A stretch of DNA of 64,000 nt from JACDER01 sp036394915 (GCA_036394915.1 DASWEE010000036.1:1-64000); one strand, 5' to 3'. Numbered from the stretch's first letter, positions 1-8,245 are shown. Numbers and translations are program-made. The notes: generated by a model not told the origin, from the sequence alone.

Positions 1-192
1 GGTGAAATCCTCGAGGAAGCCGGTCTCGAACTCGTTCACGCGTACGCAGCAGGTGGTGTGAGGGGAGTAGACGCAGGCGATCCCGTCACCGATGCCGCTC
101 TCCCTGACCGCCTCGTTCACCTCGTCGGTGATGTCGGTGACAGTGAGCCCGCCCGCAGTACGGAGACTCCGCTCGTGTTGGAAGACCTTCAC
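1..192 (-). CDS. YjbQ/UPF0047 family protein, partial (C-terminus outside window)
   Basis: Reading leftward from GTG at 192, the first 64 codons give a protein that begins VKVFQHERSLRT and contains TVTDITDEVNEAV and ACVYSPHTTCCVRVNEFE. This matches the N-terminal half of the YjbQ/UPF0047 family, small proteins (about 130-140 residues) linked to thiamine-phosphate synthase activity in E. coli; the real role is unsettled. The SPHTTC stretch is the family's conserved core. An in-frame stop lies four codons upstream of the GTG, which fixes the start. The gene runs off the left edge. It is divergent from the tRNA at 273. Confidence 0.75.
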   Translation of the reverse strand, partial: MKVFQHERSLRTAGGLTVTDITDEVNEAVRESGIGDGIACVYSPHTTCCVRVNEFETGFLEDFT

Positions 193-272
193 GAGTGGAC
201 CATGTTAATGGGAGTGGCGGCCGCCGCCAAACAGATCCCTGGTTTGAGCGCTACGGTTCGCCTCATGAGCTC

Positions 273-345
273 GGACCCGTAGCTCAGCGGTCAGAGCAGC
301 GGACTCATAATCCGTTGGTCCCAGGTTCGAATCCTGGCGGGTCCA
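273..345 (+). tRNA. tRNA with CAT anticodon, probably tRNA-Ile2 (CAT)
   Basis: A full cloverleaf can be folded: acceptor stem GGACCCG/CGGGTCC with discriminator A345, D-stem GCTC/GAGC, anticodon stem GCGGA/TCCGT with loop CTCATAA (anticodon CAT at 306-308), and T-arm CCAGG-TTCGAAT-CCTGG. No 3' CCA is encoded. The loop CTCATAA and overall sequence resemble tRNA-Ile2, whose C34 is modified to lysidine by TilS, more than elongator or initiator tRNA-Met. Isotype assignment without a covariance model is inference. Its 3' 17 bp are repeated at 5887-5903, marking an integration site. Confidence 0.9.
329..345 (+). repeat. Putative attL core (tRNA 3' end)
   Basis: GAATCCTGGCGGGTCCA, identical to 5887-5903. 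It covers the 3' half of the T-arm and the acceptor strand of the tRNA, the usual crossover region for tRNA-targeting tyrosine integrases. Confidence 0.7.
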
Positions 346-381
346 AAGAGAGAAGCCCTGCAACCGCAGGGTTTCTCTTTG
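345..381 (+). terminator. Hairpin terminator downstream of the tRNA
   Basis: An inverted repeat (AAAGAGA..GCCCTGC against GCAGGG.TTCTCTTT) starts right after the tRNA and forms a long near-perfect stem with a short loop. If the attachment core is 329-345, this hairpin belongs to the integrated element and supplies a terminator to the tRNA. Confidence 0.6.
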
Positions 382-406
382 GGGCGGGGCGCGCGGGGTC
401 TCCAGG

Positions 407-426
407 GTGACAACGAAAGTGACAAC
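407..426. repeat. Paired GTGACAAC direct repeats, possible integrase arm sites
   Basis: GTGACAAC occurs at 407-414 and 419-426 with a 12-bp period, about 60 bp inside the left attachment core. Paired short direct repeats next to an att core are typical of arm-type integrase binding sites; this role is inferred from position only. Confidence 0.35.
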
Positions 427-452
427 AAGGGGTCGCGCGCGAGCGCCGGGAG

Positions 453-893
453 GTTGAGCGCGTCGGTGCGTTCGCCGATCGACACCGCCTCGCGGGCGAG
501 TGCCTCCGCCTCCGCGTGGTCGCCGCGGTGCGCGTGGACGAGCGCCTGAACTTGCCGCCAGAGCACCTGCGTGTACACGTCGTGCTCGTGGCCCAGCTCG
601 CGGCCCTTCCGGGCAAGCGGCTCGGCTTCGTCGTAGCGCCCGAGCGCGCACAACGAGAGCCCGGAGCTGGGGGGAAAAGGTCGAGACCGGCGCTTACCTT
701 CGAGGAGGTCACAGAACCGCTGAAGATGGCAGACGGCCTTCTCCTCGTCGCCCGCGAGCGTCGCCACCGCGGCCATCACCCAGTCGACGTCCCCGTAGTT
801 GCCGGAAAGCTCGTGCTGTCGCTCGGCCGCCTCCTCGGCAAGCGCGAGAGCCTCGTCGAGGCGGCCGAGCATTCCGAGTACCAAGCACGGCAT
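453..893 (-). pseudogene. Remnant of a TPR C-terminal region from a cyclase/ATPase/TPR-type protein
   Basis: On the minus strand, codons from about 893 down to 453 read as TPR-type sequence (LGMLGRLDEALALAEEAAE, CALGRYDEAEPLARKGRELG, HRGDHAEAEALAREAVSI), the kind found at the C-terminus of cyclase-NB-ARC-TPR regulators. There is no N-terminal cyclase or ATPase part, no convincing start, and the similarity ends abruptly near 453. I read it as a truncated gene relic. It points away from the intact cyclase gene starting at 952, so it is not that gene's missing part. Confidence 0.5.
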
Positions 894-951
894 CCGAGCG
901 TCCTTCCGAGGAAGCTTGTCCTGGGTTGGCGGGAGGCGCATCATTGAGCTT

Positions 952-3396
952 GTGAGGCACGAACTCCCGCCCGGCACCGTCACGTTCCTCTTCACGGACA
1001 TCGAGGGCTCGACGAAGCTGCTGGAAGAGCTGGGAGATAGCTATGCGGACGCGCTCGCCGAGCACCGCCGGATTCTGCGCGCGGCTTTCGAGCGTCACGG
1101 GGGGATAGAGGTCGACACGCAGGGCGATGCATTCTTCGTTGCCTTCGGGCGCGCCTCCGATGCAATCGCGGCTGCTGAAGAGGCTCAGACAAGACTGGGG
1201 GTACCGGTGCGCATGGGGATCCATACCGGCGAGCCGACGCGGACGGACGAGGGATACGTGGGGATCGACGTGCACCGGGCAGCACGCATCGCGGCCGCGG
1301 GACACGGCGGGCAGATCCTCGTCTCGCAGTCCACCCGCGATCTCGCAGGCAAGGACGGGCTTCGTGATCTGGGTGAGCATCGACTCAAGGACCTATCGGC
1401 ACCTGAACGGATCTACCAGCTCGGTTATGGCGACTTCCCGCCGCTGAGGACGCTTTACGCGACCAACCTGCCCGTGACTGCGACGCCGTTCCTCGGGCGA
1501 GAGCGCGAGCTCGGGGACGTGTGCACCCTGCTTAGGAACCCAGACGTAAGGCTCCTAACACTCACCGGCGCTGGCGGGAGCGGCAAGACGCGGCTCGCGC
1601 TACAGGCCGCCGCCGCGTCTGCAGATGCCTATCCGCACGGCGTCTGGTGGGTGCCGCTTGCCAGCGTTTCCGACGCCACTGAGGTCACGTCTACAGGTGC
1701 GCGCATCTTCGGCAGCGGTGGGCCACTGAGCGAGGTCGTCGGCGAGCGGCGAATGCTGCTTCTGCTCGACAACTTCGAGCACGTGATCGATGCCGCCCCC
1801 GACGTCGCCGAGCTCCGTGCGACGTGTCCAGGTCTCGACGTGCTCGTGACGAGCCGCGAGCGCTTGCACGTCCAGGGCGAGCATGTCTGGCCGGTGCCCG
1901 TCCTCGCGCGGGAGGAAGCGCGCGATCTGTTCGTGACACGCGCTCGGGAAGCGACCCCGGACTTCGAGCCGGACGAGGCCGTGGACGAGCTGTGCGCGCG
2001 GCTCGACGATCTCCCGCTCGCGCTCGAGCTCGCTGCGGCCCGAACGTCGGTGCTCTCGACACGGCAGCTCCTCGAGCGCCTCGGCGGCCGCCTCGATCTC
2101 CTCCGGGGCGGACGCGACGCCGAGACGCGGCAGCAAACGCTGCGCGCGACGGTCGAGTGGTCCTACGAGCTCCTGACGGCAGAGGAGCAGCGGCTGCTCG
2201 CGGCGCTCTCGATCTTTCGCGGGGGCTGGACGCTCGAGGCGGCGGAACGGGTGTGCGACGCGGATGTCGTGCTTCTCGAGTCGCTGGTCGACAAGAGCCT
2301 CGTGCGGCGCTGGAAGTCGGGCCGCTTCGGGATGCTGGAGACGATTCGCGAGTTCGCTGCGGAGCGGCTCGAGCCCGAGGGCCGCGACGAGCTCGTGCGG
2401 CGCTTGCTCGAGCATCTTGTCGAGACGTTCGAGGCTGCGCACCTGCGCCCGGATAGCTCCGTAGAGCCGGACATGGCGCTCGCGCAGGCGGAGCGTCCGA
2501 ACGTCGACGTCGCACTTGCCTGGGCGACCGGGTCCCGCGAGGCGGAGGCCGGGCTTCGGCTCATGTGGATGCTCGAAATGTACTGGGCGACAAACGACCC
2601 CGTCGGCGGGCGCGAGCGGCTGGATGCCCTTCTGGCCACGGCGGACGACGTCGAACCGGTTGTGCGCGCGCGTGCGCTTCGCCTACGAGGGGCCAGCTAC
2701 GACATGACGTCCCACAGCGAGCTTGCGGAGCCCGAATACGAGCGCGCAATAGAGATCTTCCGATCGCTGGACGACCAGGACGAGGTGTCCCACCTGACGC
2801 TTCGGATAGCGAACGCCGCGAAGCAGATGGGCGATGAAGAACGTGCCGCGCGTCTCGCGTCCGAAGCGCTCGAGGCCGCGCGCCGGGGCGGCAATCGCAA
2901 GGACGAGGCAATTGCCTTGAACATCCTCGCCATGGCCGCGTTCGCGCGAGGGGATCTCAAAGAAGGTGTCCGCCTCGACCACGAGAGCGCCTCCGCGGCC
3001 GAGGCGGTCGGATTCACGTGGTGGCGCGGGGTGACCCTCCTCGGGGTGGCCGAGCAACTCGTTGCCGCGAACGACGCGGAGGCCGCGAGCCCCGACTTCC
3101 GCGAGGGGCTCAAGACGCTCGCGTCCGTTCGCGACCAGGTGAACCTTCCGATCGCACTCTGCGCCGGAGCTGCGATCGCCGCCGCCCGAGGAGACGCGGT
3201 GCGCGCGGGGACCTTGTGGGGCGCGGTCGAGGCCGTCGCCGAGCGCGAGCCGAAGAAGACGACAGACGAGAATCTTCGTGAGTACACGCCTTACGTCGAG
3301 CGCGTCCAGGGGGCGGACTTCGAGCGCGGGCGCGCGCACGGCCGCACGCTCTCGCTCGAGGCGGCGATCGAGTACGCGCTCACCGCCTTAGACTGA
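952..3396 (+). CDS. Class III adenylate/guanylate cyclase fused to NB-ARC-type ATPase and TPR-like C-terminus
   Basis: The protein is about 814 residues from the GTG at 952. An N-terminal class III cyclase domain (residues ~8-175) has both metal-binding aspartates in FLFTDIEGST and DTQGDAFFVAF. An NB-ARC/STAND ATPase follows, with P-loop GAGGSGKT (~207-214), Walker B LLLLLDNFEH (~269) and LPLALELAAARTSVLS. The helical, TPR-like C-terminal third probably senses a partner or ligand. Such proteins are usually cytosolic signalling switches. In-frame codons upstream to 799 lack family similarity, so I start at the GTG before RHELPPGTVTFLF; an ATT at 943 with GGGAGG ahead is an alternative. It is cargo of the tRNA-integrated element. 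Confidence 0.8.
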   Translation: MRHELPPGTVTFLFTDIEGSTKLLEELGDSYADALAEHRRILRAAFERHGGIEVDTQGDAFFVAFGRASDAIAAAEEAQTRLGVPVRMGIHTGEPTRTDEGYVGIDVHRAARIAAAGHGGQILVSQSTRDLAGKDGLRDLGEHRLKDLSAPERIYQLGYGDFPPLRTLYATNLPVTATPFLGRERELGDVCTLLRNPDVRLLTLTGAGGSGKTRLALQAAAASADAYPHGVWWVPLASVSDATEVTSTGARIFGSGGPLSEVVGERRMLLLLDNFEHVIDAAPDVAELRATCPGLDVLVTSRERLHVQGEHVWPVPVLAREEARDLFVTRAREATPDFEPDEAVDELCARLDDLPLALELAAARTSVLSTRQLLERLGGRLDLLRGGRDAETRQQTLRATVEWSYELLTAEEQRLLAALSIFRGGWTLEAAERVCDADVVLLESLVDKSLVRRWKSGRFGMLETIREFAAERLEPEGRDELVRRLLEHLVETFEAAHLRPDSSVEPDMALAQAERPNVDVALAWATGSREAEAGLRLMWMLEMYWATNDPVGGRERLDALLATADDVEPVVRARALRLRGASYDMTSHSELAEPEYERAIEIFRSLDDQDEVSHLTLRIANAAKQMGDEERAARLASEALEAARRGGNRKDEAIALNILAMAAFARGDLKEGVRLDHESASAAEAVGFTWWRGVTLLGVAEQLVAANDAEAASPDFREGLKTLASVRDQVNLPIALCAGAAIAAARGDAVRAGTLWGAVEAVAEREPKKTTDENLREYTPYVERVQGADFERGRAHGRTLSLEAAIEYALTALD

Positions 3397-3524
3397 CCGC
3401 GCCTCTGCGAGCGGATGCTGCATCGTCGCTGCGCTGGCGGATCGGCTCTATGCTTCTTCCCCTGCACGGCTATCGGGCCGCGCCGGGCGATAGGACGTGT
3501 GACCCCGACGAGCGAGGAGGACCA

Positions 3525-3857
3525 TTGGCCGACAACAAGACGCTCTTGAAGTTGTCGCTGTCCGTCTCAGCCTTCAAAGAGTTTCATCCCTTCGCCGCCG
3601 AACTCGAAGCTGCTGCGATATGCGAGTCGATCGGCGGGACGTTCGGGAACGACGACGAAACATCGGTCGGATTCAAAACCGTCCACTGGACCTGTAACGG
3701 GATCCCGATTAAGCGAGCAGAAGACCCGGACAAAATCTTTGCCCAGGCGATGACGCTGTTGAGTCTGTTTATGCCTGCTTGCGAAAGCTATCCCGACGCG
3801 CACGTCGCGGGCAGCCTCGAACCGGACATCGCGCATGTCACGTGCGGGGATTCCTAG
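3525..3857 (+). CDS. Hypothetical protein, 110 aa
   Basis: I do not recognise this gene. A strong GAGGAGG (3514-3520) precedes a TTG at 3525, giving LADNKTLLKLSLSVSAFKEF as the N-terminus; the frame is open back to an ATG at 3450 but without a ribosome-binding site. The protein is soluble with no signal peptide or membrane segment and contains four cysteines. It lies inside the integrated element, with lower GC than the flanking core genes, which fits acquired DNA. Confidence 0.5.
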   Translation: MADNKTLLKLSLSVSAFKEFHPFAAELEAAAICESIGGTFGNDDETSVGFKTVHWTCNGIPIKRAEDPDKIFAQAMTLLSLFMPACESYPDAHVAGSLEPDIAHVTCGDS

Positions 3858-4031
3858 CGGCCGCGTCTTTTAGTCTGCGGAACCCCGGGGCCGTTTGCGA
3901 TCCTGGCGACGGCGATGGCGTCGGCTGCGAGTCTTACTAGGCTGCCTTTGACTCGACGGGCTCGGCCCCTGATCGCATCGTGACGAAGATGAGATGATCA
4001 GCGCATCGCGATGCAATTTGGGGAAGGCCAG

Positions 4032-4549
4032 ATGGAACGCTCGCTCCTTCTTTGGAAAGGTCGATCAGGTTTGCTCGTCGTCGGTGCTGCTCTTGCTGCG
4101 TCCACGACACTCGCTGTCGCCTCGGCGGTAGACGCCGAAGTGGGTCGTCATGGGTACCACTCAGGGCGTCCCTTCTTCCAGACGCCGGGAAAGGCAGCGT
4201 ACTGCTGGCTCGCGGATACGCTCGCCCCAGAAAACCCTGTTCTGGGATGCTGGACGCCCAACGACGGCTTCTACGTGACAATCCAACACGCAAGAGGCCC
4301 TCGCGCCCAAAGAGCTACCCGGGCGAGTTCAAAGGAAGATACGCACCGCGCTACCGCTATCCCTTGCTGCGCTTCGGCTGGAAGTTCACGTGGCGCTGCT
4401 TATCAGTGAGCGCAGGATTGGCCACGCGCTGCGGAAGCAGAGGAATCCGCGTGTTTACTTGCGTGAGTCGGTCAACAGGGTTGACATGTACGAATCGATT
4501 CGGCCATGGCTTCTGGCTTGGCCGTTACCGGGGCTACAAACTATGGTGA
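4032..4549 (+). pseudogene. Secreted hypothetical protein gene broken by a frameshift
   Basis: From ATG 4032 (GGGGAAGG ahead) the product starts with a signal peptide (MERSLLLWKGRSGLLVVGAA then an AxA-like site) and continues through FFQTPGKAAYC and VLGCWTPNDGFYVTI. At about 4280-4295 similarity passes to another frame, where SYPGEFKGRYAPRYR and TCTNRFGHGFWLGRYRGYKLW continue to a stop at 4549. The ending TCTNxxGHGF, with paired cysteines, resembles small secreted actinobacterial proteins of unknown function. Either a true frameshift in decaying DNA or a sequencing error; the neighbouring integrase is broken in the same way. Confidence 0.55.
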
Positions 4550-4563
4550 TCCGTAGATGACGC

Positions 4564-5537
4564 ATGGTTCGTGTTGGCGCTGACGGCGGCTCGTTCAAGA
4601 CCAAGGCCGAAGCGTCAGCGCGCAAGGGCTGGATCGCGGGCGAGCTGGCCGCGCTACGCGTTCCCGACGTTCGGGCGCTCGTGGTCGAGCGGGTGAAGTC
4701 GCCGACCGTCGCCGAGGCGGCTGAGAAGTGGCGCGCGGGCCGCGTCGATGTGGCCGAGGGAACGCGCGTCGTGCATCGCGTCGCGCTTGCTCGATGCCTA
4801 CCGTTGCTCGGGACGAAGCCGGTGGACGAGCTGACGGTCGAGGACGTGAACGCGCTCGTCGCGTCGCTCTCGAAGGCCGACAAGAAGCGGGAAAGGAAAC
4901 GCTCAAGAAGTCGGTGAAGTACCTCGCGGCCGTGCTCGACGACTACGGCCTCGATTCCAACCCCGCTTGCGACAAGCGCATCCGCTTCCCGGACGAGGAG
5001 TCGATCGAGCTGGAACCGCCGACGAGCGAGCACGTCGAGGCCGTCGTCCGGCTGCTCCCGCGCGCCTACCGGCTCCCGCTGCTCTGGCTCGACTGGTCAG
5101 GCGCTCGTGTCGGCTCGATCGAGTCCATCAAGGTCGGGGACTACGACGAGCAGAGCCGCCGCGTGCGGCTCAGGGCCGCGACTACGAAGACGCGAGCGCC
5201 GCTGTGGGTGGACCTGCCAGACGTGCTCGCCGACGCGATTGTGGCGACGCTGCCGCCGCGCGAGGACCGCGATACCGAAGGATCGCTGTTTCCCGGCGTC
5301 GGAGCCGACCGACTCCGCACCGCGATCGCGCGCGCCTGCAAAGCCAACGGGATCCCGATTTTCTCGCCGCACGACCTCCGGCACCGCCGAATCAGCCTGC
5401 TCCACAACCAGGGGAGGACGTGGGCCGAGATCGGCCGGTTCCTCGGGCAACGCAAGCTCTCCGTCACCGCCGACACGTACACGCATGTCCTCGTCGACGG
5501 TCGTGAAATCGACTACGCGGAGACGCTGGGTGGTTGA
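4564..5537 (+). pseudogene. Tyrosine recombinase (integrase), frameshifted and N-terminally short
   Basis: Codons 4564-4890 give the end of an arm-binding domain (GGSFKTKAEASARKGW) and the core-binding SAM-like domain (VDELTVEDVNALVASLSKADKK). The reading then moves to another frame near 4890-4900, inside GGGAAAGGAAACG, and continues as ETLKKSVKYLAAVLDDYGL into the catalytic domain: Arg in WSGARVGSIESI, HDLRHRR, and the tyrosine in VTADTYTHVL. A 5-nt duplication (GAAAG/GAAAC) would explain the shift. The usual 50-60 N-terminal residues are absent. The catalytic half alone (from about 4893) is complete. Likely inactive unless the ribosome slips here. Confidence 0.75.
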
Positions 5538-5929
5538 TCCGTCAGTCTGCGCGGAACCCTCGCAGCCGATGGAAGGCGGCTACGCACGCGAACGCGCCGA
5601 CGGCCATCAGGAAGTCAGAGAAAGGGTCGTGCGACGAAGGGTGGTCCCCCGGATCGGGCGATGGCGGGGCAATGAACACGACCGGAGGTTGGTGACCAGC
5701 GTCAGAAGCGCTGAACGTGTAGAGGTGCCATGGCGTCGGATCCCCAGCTCGGCGTACCCAGGACATTCACCGAAGCGTAGAGCCGGGCTCGGTGGGATTG
5801 AGGCCCTTTGGCCGGGCATGCTCGGATCGTGCAGACCCCGGTGCAGACCTCACGCGCAGGATTCGCTCGATTGTGCAGGGGTGTCTGAATCCTGGCGGGT
5901 CCACCTCATCGAGACAGCGGCGGCGCCGA
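5538..5929. other. Non-coding right end of the integrated element and junction
   Basis: No convincing gene. It contains GTGCAGACC twice (5829-5837 and 5841-5849, 12-bp period), then the attR copy at 5887-5903, then the ordinary chromosome. The repeat pair mirrors the 12-bp-period pair near the left end. Confidence 0.5.
5887..5903 (+). repeat. Putative attR core
   Basis: GAATCCTGGCGGGTCCA, an exact copy of the tRNA 3' end (329-345) in direct orientation, with no tRNA fold around it. Confidence 0.7.
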
Positions 5930-6613
5930 TCAGATGAGTTTCCGTTCGAGATACGCGGCTAACCGCGTGAGCGGGAACGAAATGATGAAGAATGCGACGA
6001 GCACGCCCCCGTAGATCGCGAACTGGTGGCCGTCGTTCAGGCCGGCCGGAGGCGGGGATTGAAGGCGCGCACTCTGCTGCTGCCCCGTCGCGAGCAGCTC
6101 ACTGACTCCGATCAGCGCCGCCAGCGTCGTATTCTGGATCACGTTCACGAGCAGGCTGACGAACGGCGGCAGCAGTCGGCGGAGCGCCTGCGGGACGATG
6201 ACGAAGACGTGCCGGCCGACCCAGCCGAACCCGAGCGCCGACGCCGCTTCGTGCTGCTCGCGCGGGATCGACACGACCGCGCCGCGCGTCGCCTCGGCCA
6301 CCTGAGCACTGCCCCAGAGGCTGAGCGCGATCGCCGCTGCCAGCCACGCGTCGAACTTGATCCCGAGCACCGGCAGCGAGAAGAAGATGAGAAAGATGGT
6401 GACGATGATCGGGAGCCCGCGCCAGATCTCGATGTAGAGCCTGATCACCGACCGGATCGGCCACCAGCGGATCGTCAGCAACGTGCCGAGGACGATCCCG
6501 ATGAAGGCGCTGGCCACCACCGAGACGACGGCGATCTGGCCGGTCAGCTTGAGCCCCTCCTCCGCCATGTAGCGGGCGACCGGCTCGACCCACGCGGGAA
6601 TGAACGCCAGCAT
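5930..6613 (-). CDS. Polar amino-acid ABC transporter permease (second of two)
   Basis: A 227-residue inner-membrane protein with about five hydrophobic segments. It carries the His/Glu/Gln permease signature: EIWRGLPIIVTIF, and the EAA loop EQHEAASALGFGWVGRHVFVIVPQALRRLLPP that docks on the ATPase. It is the last gene of the minus-strand order ATPase-binding protein-permease-permease, with 3 bp between it and its partner permease at 6617. Substrate is probably a polar or charged amino acid, judged only from family. Confidence 0.9.
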   Translation of the reverse strand: MLAFIPAWVEPVARYMAEEGLKLTGQIAVVSVVASAFIGIVLGTLLTIRWWPIRSVIRLYIEIWRGLPIIVTIFLIFFSLPVLGIKFDAWLAAAIALSLWGSAQVAEATRGAVVSIPREQHEAASALGFGWVGRHVFVIVPQALRRLLPPFVSLLVNVIQNTTLAALIGVSELLATGQQQSARLQSPPPAGLNDGHQFAIYGGVLVAFFIISFPLTRLAAYLERKLI

Positions 6614-6616
6614 CTT

Positions 6617-7294
6617 CTAGCGTGCCTCCTCCGGCAGTGCGAGGCGCGACTCGAGCAGGCGGATGAGGGCGGACAGCGTCCAGACGATCGCGAGGTACAT
6701 GACGCCGATCGCGAAGAACACCTCGAACGTCCGGTCGGAGGCCTCGATCAGCCGGTACGCCCTGTGCGTCAACTCCTCGTACGCGATCGCCGGGCCGACG
6801 ATCGCCGAGTTCTTCAGCACGGAGATGTAGGTGTTGATCGAAGGCGGAATCGCGATCCGCCCGCCGATCGGGAGCGTCACGTGGATAAACGTCGACAGGC
6901 GGCCGAACCCGAGCGCGAGCCCGGCCTCCCGGTACCGGTAGGGGACGGCTTCGAACCCGGCGCGGAAATTTTCGATGTTGAAGCCGCCGCCCCAGATCGC
7001 CAGCGAGAGCCAACCGACCGTGAACTCGTCGAACGTGATCCCGACCTGCGGCAGTCCGAAGTAGATGAAGAAGATCTGGACGAGGATCGGGGTGTTGCGA
7101 ATCACCTCGACGTAGACGGCGGCGAACTGGCTGATCACCGGGATCCGGTGAGCGCGCGCGGCGCCGAGGAAGAGCCCGATGCCGAACGCGCTTGCGATCG
7201 CGATCGACGAGATCTCGAGCGTCCGGACGAGCGCGTGCAGGAGAACGCTGTGGTTCGCCCAGATGAAGCCCCAGTCGAAGTCAGCGAGCGGCAT
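6617..7294 (-). CDS. Polar amino-acid ABC transporter permease (first of two)
   Basis: A 225-residue membrane protein with the family signature VEVIRNTPILVQIFFIYFGL and EAA loop YREAGLALGFGRLSTFIHVTLP. It presumably forms a heterodimeric channel with the product of 5930-6613. ATG at 7294 follows the intercistronic hairpin at 7307-7333, which separates it from the binding-protein gene and may lower its expression relative to that gene. Confidence 0.9.
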   Translation of the reverse strand: MPLADFDWGFIWANHSVLLHALVRTLEISSIAIASAFGIGLFLGAARAHRIPVISQFAAVYVEVIRNTPILVQIFFIYFGLPQVGITFDEFTVGWLSLAIWGGGFNIENFRAGFEAVPYRYREAGLALGFGRLSTFIHVTLPIGGRIAIPPSINTYISVLKNSAIVGPAIAYEELTHRAYRLIEASDRTFEVFFAIGVMYLAIVWTLSALIRLLESRLALPEEAR

Positions 7295-7306
7295 GGGAAG
7301 AGCTGG

Positions 7307-7333
7307 GAGCGGCCGCGGACACCGCGGCCGCTC
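7307..7333 (-). promoter_or_regulatory. Intercistronic hairpin between binding-protein and permease genes
   Basis: GAGCGGCCGCGG and CCGCGGCCGCTC form a perfect 12-bp stem with a 3-nt loop. There is no U-run on either strand, so it is more likely an mRNA-stabilising or partial-termination element, as often found after solute-binding-protein genes, than a full terminator. Confidence 0.6.
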
Positions 7334-7348
7334 CGGTCAATGTTCCGC

Positions 7349-8245
7349 TTACGGACAGGGCAGCTCTTGCTCTTCCGTCGCGGGGTACTTCAGCGTTCGC
7401 TTCGGGCCCGGCACGTTGTTCTTGAACGCATCGAACAGCGTCGGATTCACGTTACCCCTGAGGATCTTCAAGAACTGGTTCTTCTTCTTCAGGATCGCGA
7501 GCCGAGAATCGACCCACTTCTTCATCGCCTTGTTGCCCTTGAAGATGCCGATCCCCCAGGGCAGCTTCAGGAATCTGTCCGGCGTCAGCCTCACGTCTGG
7601 ATCGGAGGTCGCGACGCCGAGCACGAACGAATCGTCGAACATCTCTGCGTCCGCGCGCCCGTCCTTGAGCGCTTGGAGCGCGAGCGTCGGCGACTGGAAC
7701 AGCAGGGTCTTCGTGCTCTTGAAGCACTTGCTGACCCAGATGTCGTAGATCGAGCCGCCGGTGGTCGTGATCGTCTTTCCAGCCATGTTGCTGATCCTCA
7801 GGGTCGACCCGTTCGGGACGAGCAGCCGGCCGGTCGCGACATAGTACGGCGTCGAGAAGTCCACGACCAAGGCCCTCGCGTGCCTGTACGTCATCGTCGC
7901 GATGATGAGGTCGATCTTCCCCGTCGTCAGCGCCGGGATCCGGCTCGCCGTGGTTACACACGTGAAGTTGACCTTGTTCGCCTTGCCGAACGCGAACCGC
8001 GAGAACCAGCGCGCGATCTCGACGTCGTAGCCCGCGTTGTGACCCTTGAGGTCGATGTATCCGAACGGCGGCGTGTCGCACTTCACGCCGATGTTCCAGC
8101 TCTTGCGCTGCTTGATCGCCGCCGGAAGCGGCGGAAGCTTCGCCTTGCCGGCTTTCGTCCCCGCGGACGGGGCCGCGACGCTCCACGCCGTCAGGACGCC
8201 CGCGGCGAGGGCGGTGATCACGCCTACCGTCACTAGCCGTTTCAT
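7349..8245 (-). CDS. Amino-acid ABC transporter substrate-binding protein
   Basis: From ATG 8245 the protein is 298 residues, with an N-terminal signal peptide (MKRLVTVGVITALAAGVLTA). The SBP family 3 fold is evident: KCDTPPFGYIDLKGHNAGYDVEIARWF, then FSTPYYVATGRLLV and the hinge-region GSIYDIW. It should act outside the membrane, delivering an amino acid to the permeases downstream. ATG overlaps the ATPase stop (ATGA), so the two are translationally coupled. The open frame continues upstream to 8893 only as a shadow of the ATPase gene. Confidence 0.9.
   Translation of the reverse strand: MKRLVTVGVITALAAGVLTAWSVAAPSAGTKAGKAKLPPLPAAIKQRKSWNIGVKCDTPPFGYIDLKGHNAGYDVEIARWFSRFAFGKANKVNFTCVTTASRIPALTTGKIDLIIATMTYRHARALVVDFSTPYYVATGRLLVPNGSTLRISNMAGKTITTTGGSIYDIWVSKCFKSTKTLLFQSPTLALQALKDGRADAEMFDDSFVLGVATSDPDVRLTPDRFLKLPWGIGIFKGNKAMKKWVDSRLAILKKKNQFLKILRGNVNPTLFDAFKNNVPGPKRTLKYPATEEQELPCP

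Larger units (their letters stand above)
329..5903. mobile_element. Decayed tRNA-integrated element, about 5.6 kb
   Basis: The 17-bp sequence GAATCCTGGCGGGTCCA forms the 3' end of the tRNA (329-345) and recurs in the same orientation at 5887-5903 with no tRNA around it, as expected for attL/attR of a tRNA-targeting element. A tyrosine integrase gene (frameshifted) lies inside near the right end. Cargo is a cyclase/ATPase/TPR gene, a reversed TPR remnant, a small hypothetical gene and a frameshifted secreted-protein gene. No replication, transfer or phage structural genes are visible, so this is a degenerate or minimal element that may need help to move. Confidence 0.7.

Noticed and set aside
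205..651. Minus-strand and plus-strand ORFs running through the tRNA
   Set aside because: They translate the tRNA itself and the terminator hairpin (for example the IRTWDQRIMSP stretch), so they cannot be genes.
6026..8236. Long plus-strand open frame (736 codons) across the amino-acid transporter genes
   Set aside because: It is composed of Arg/Asp/Glu-rich shadow sequence opposite clear permease and binding-protein genes.
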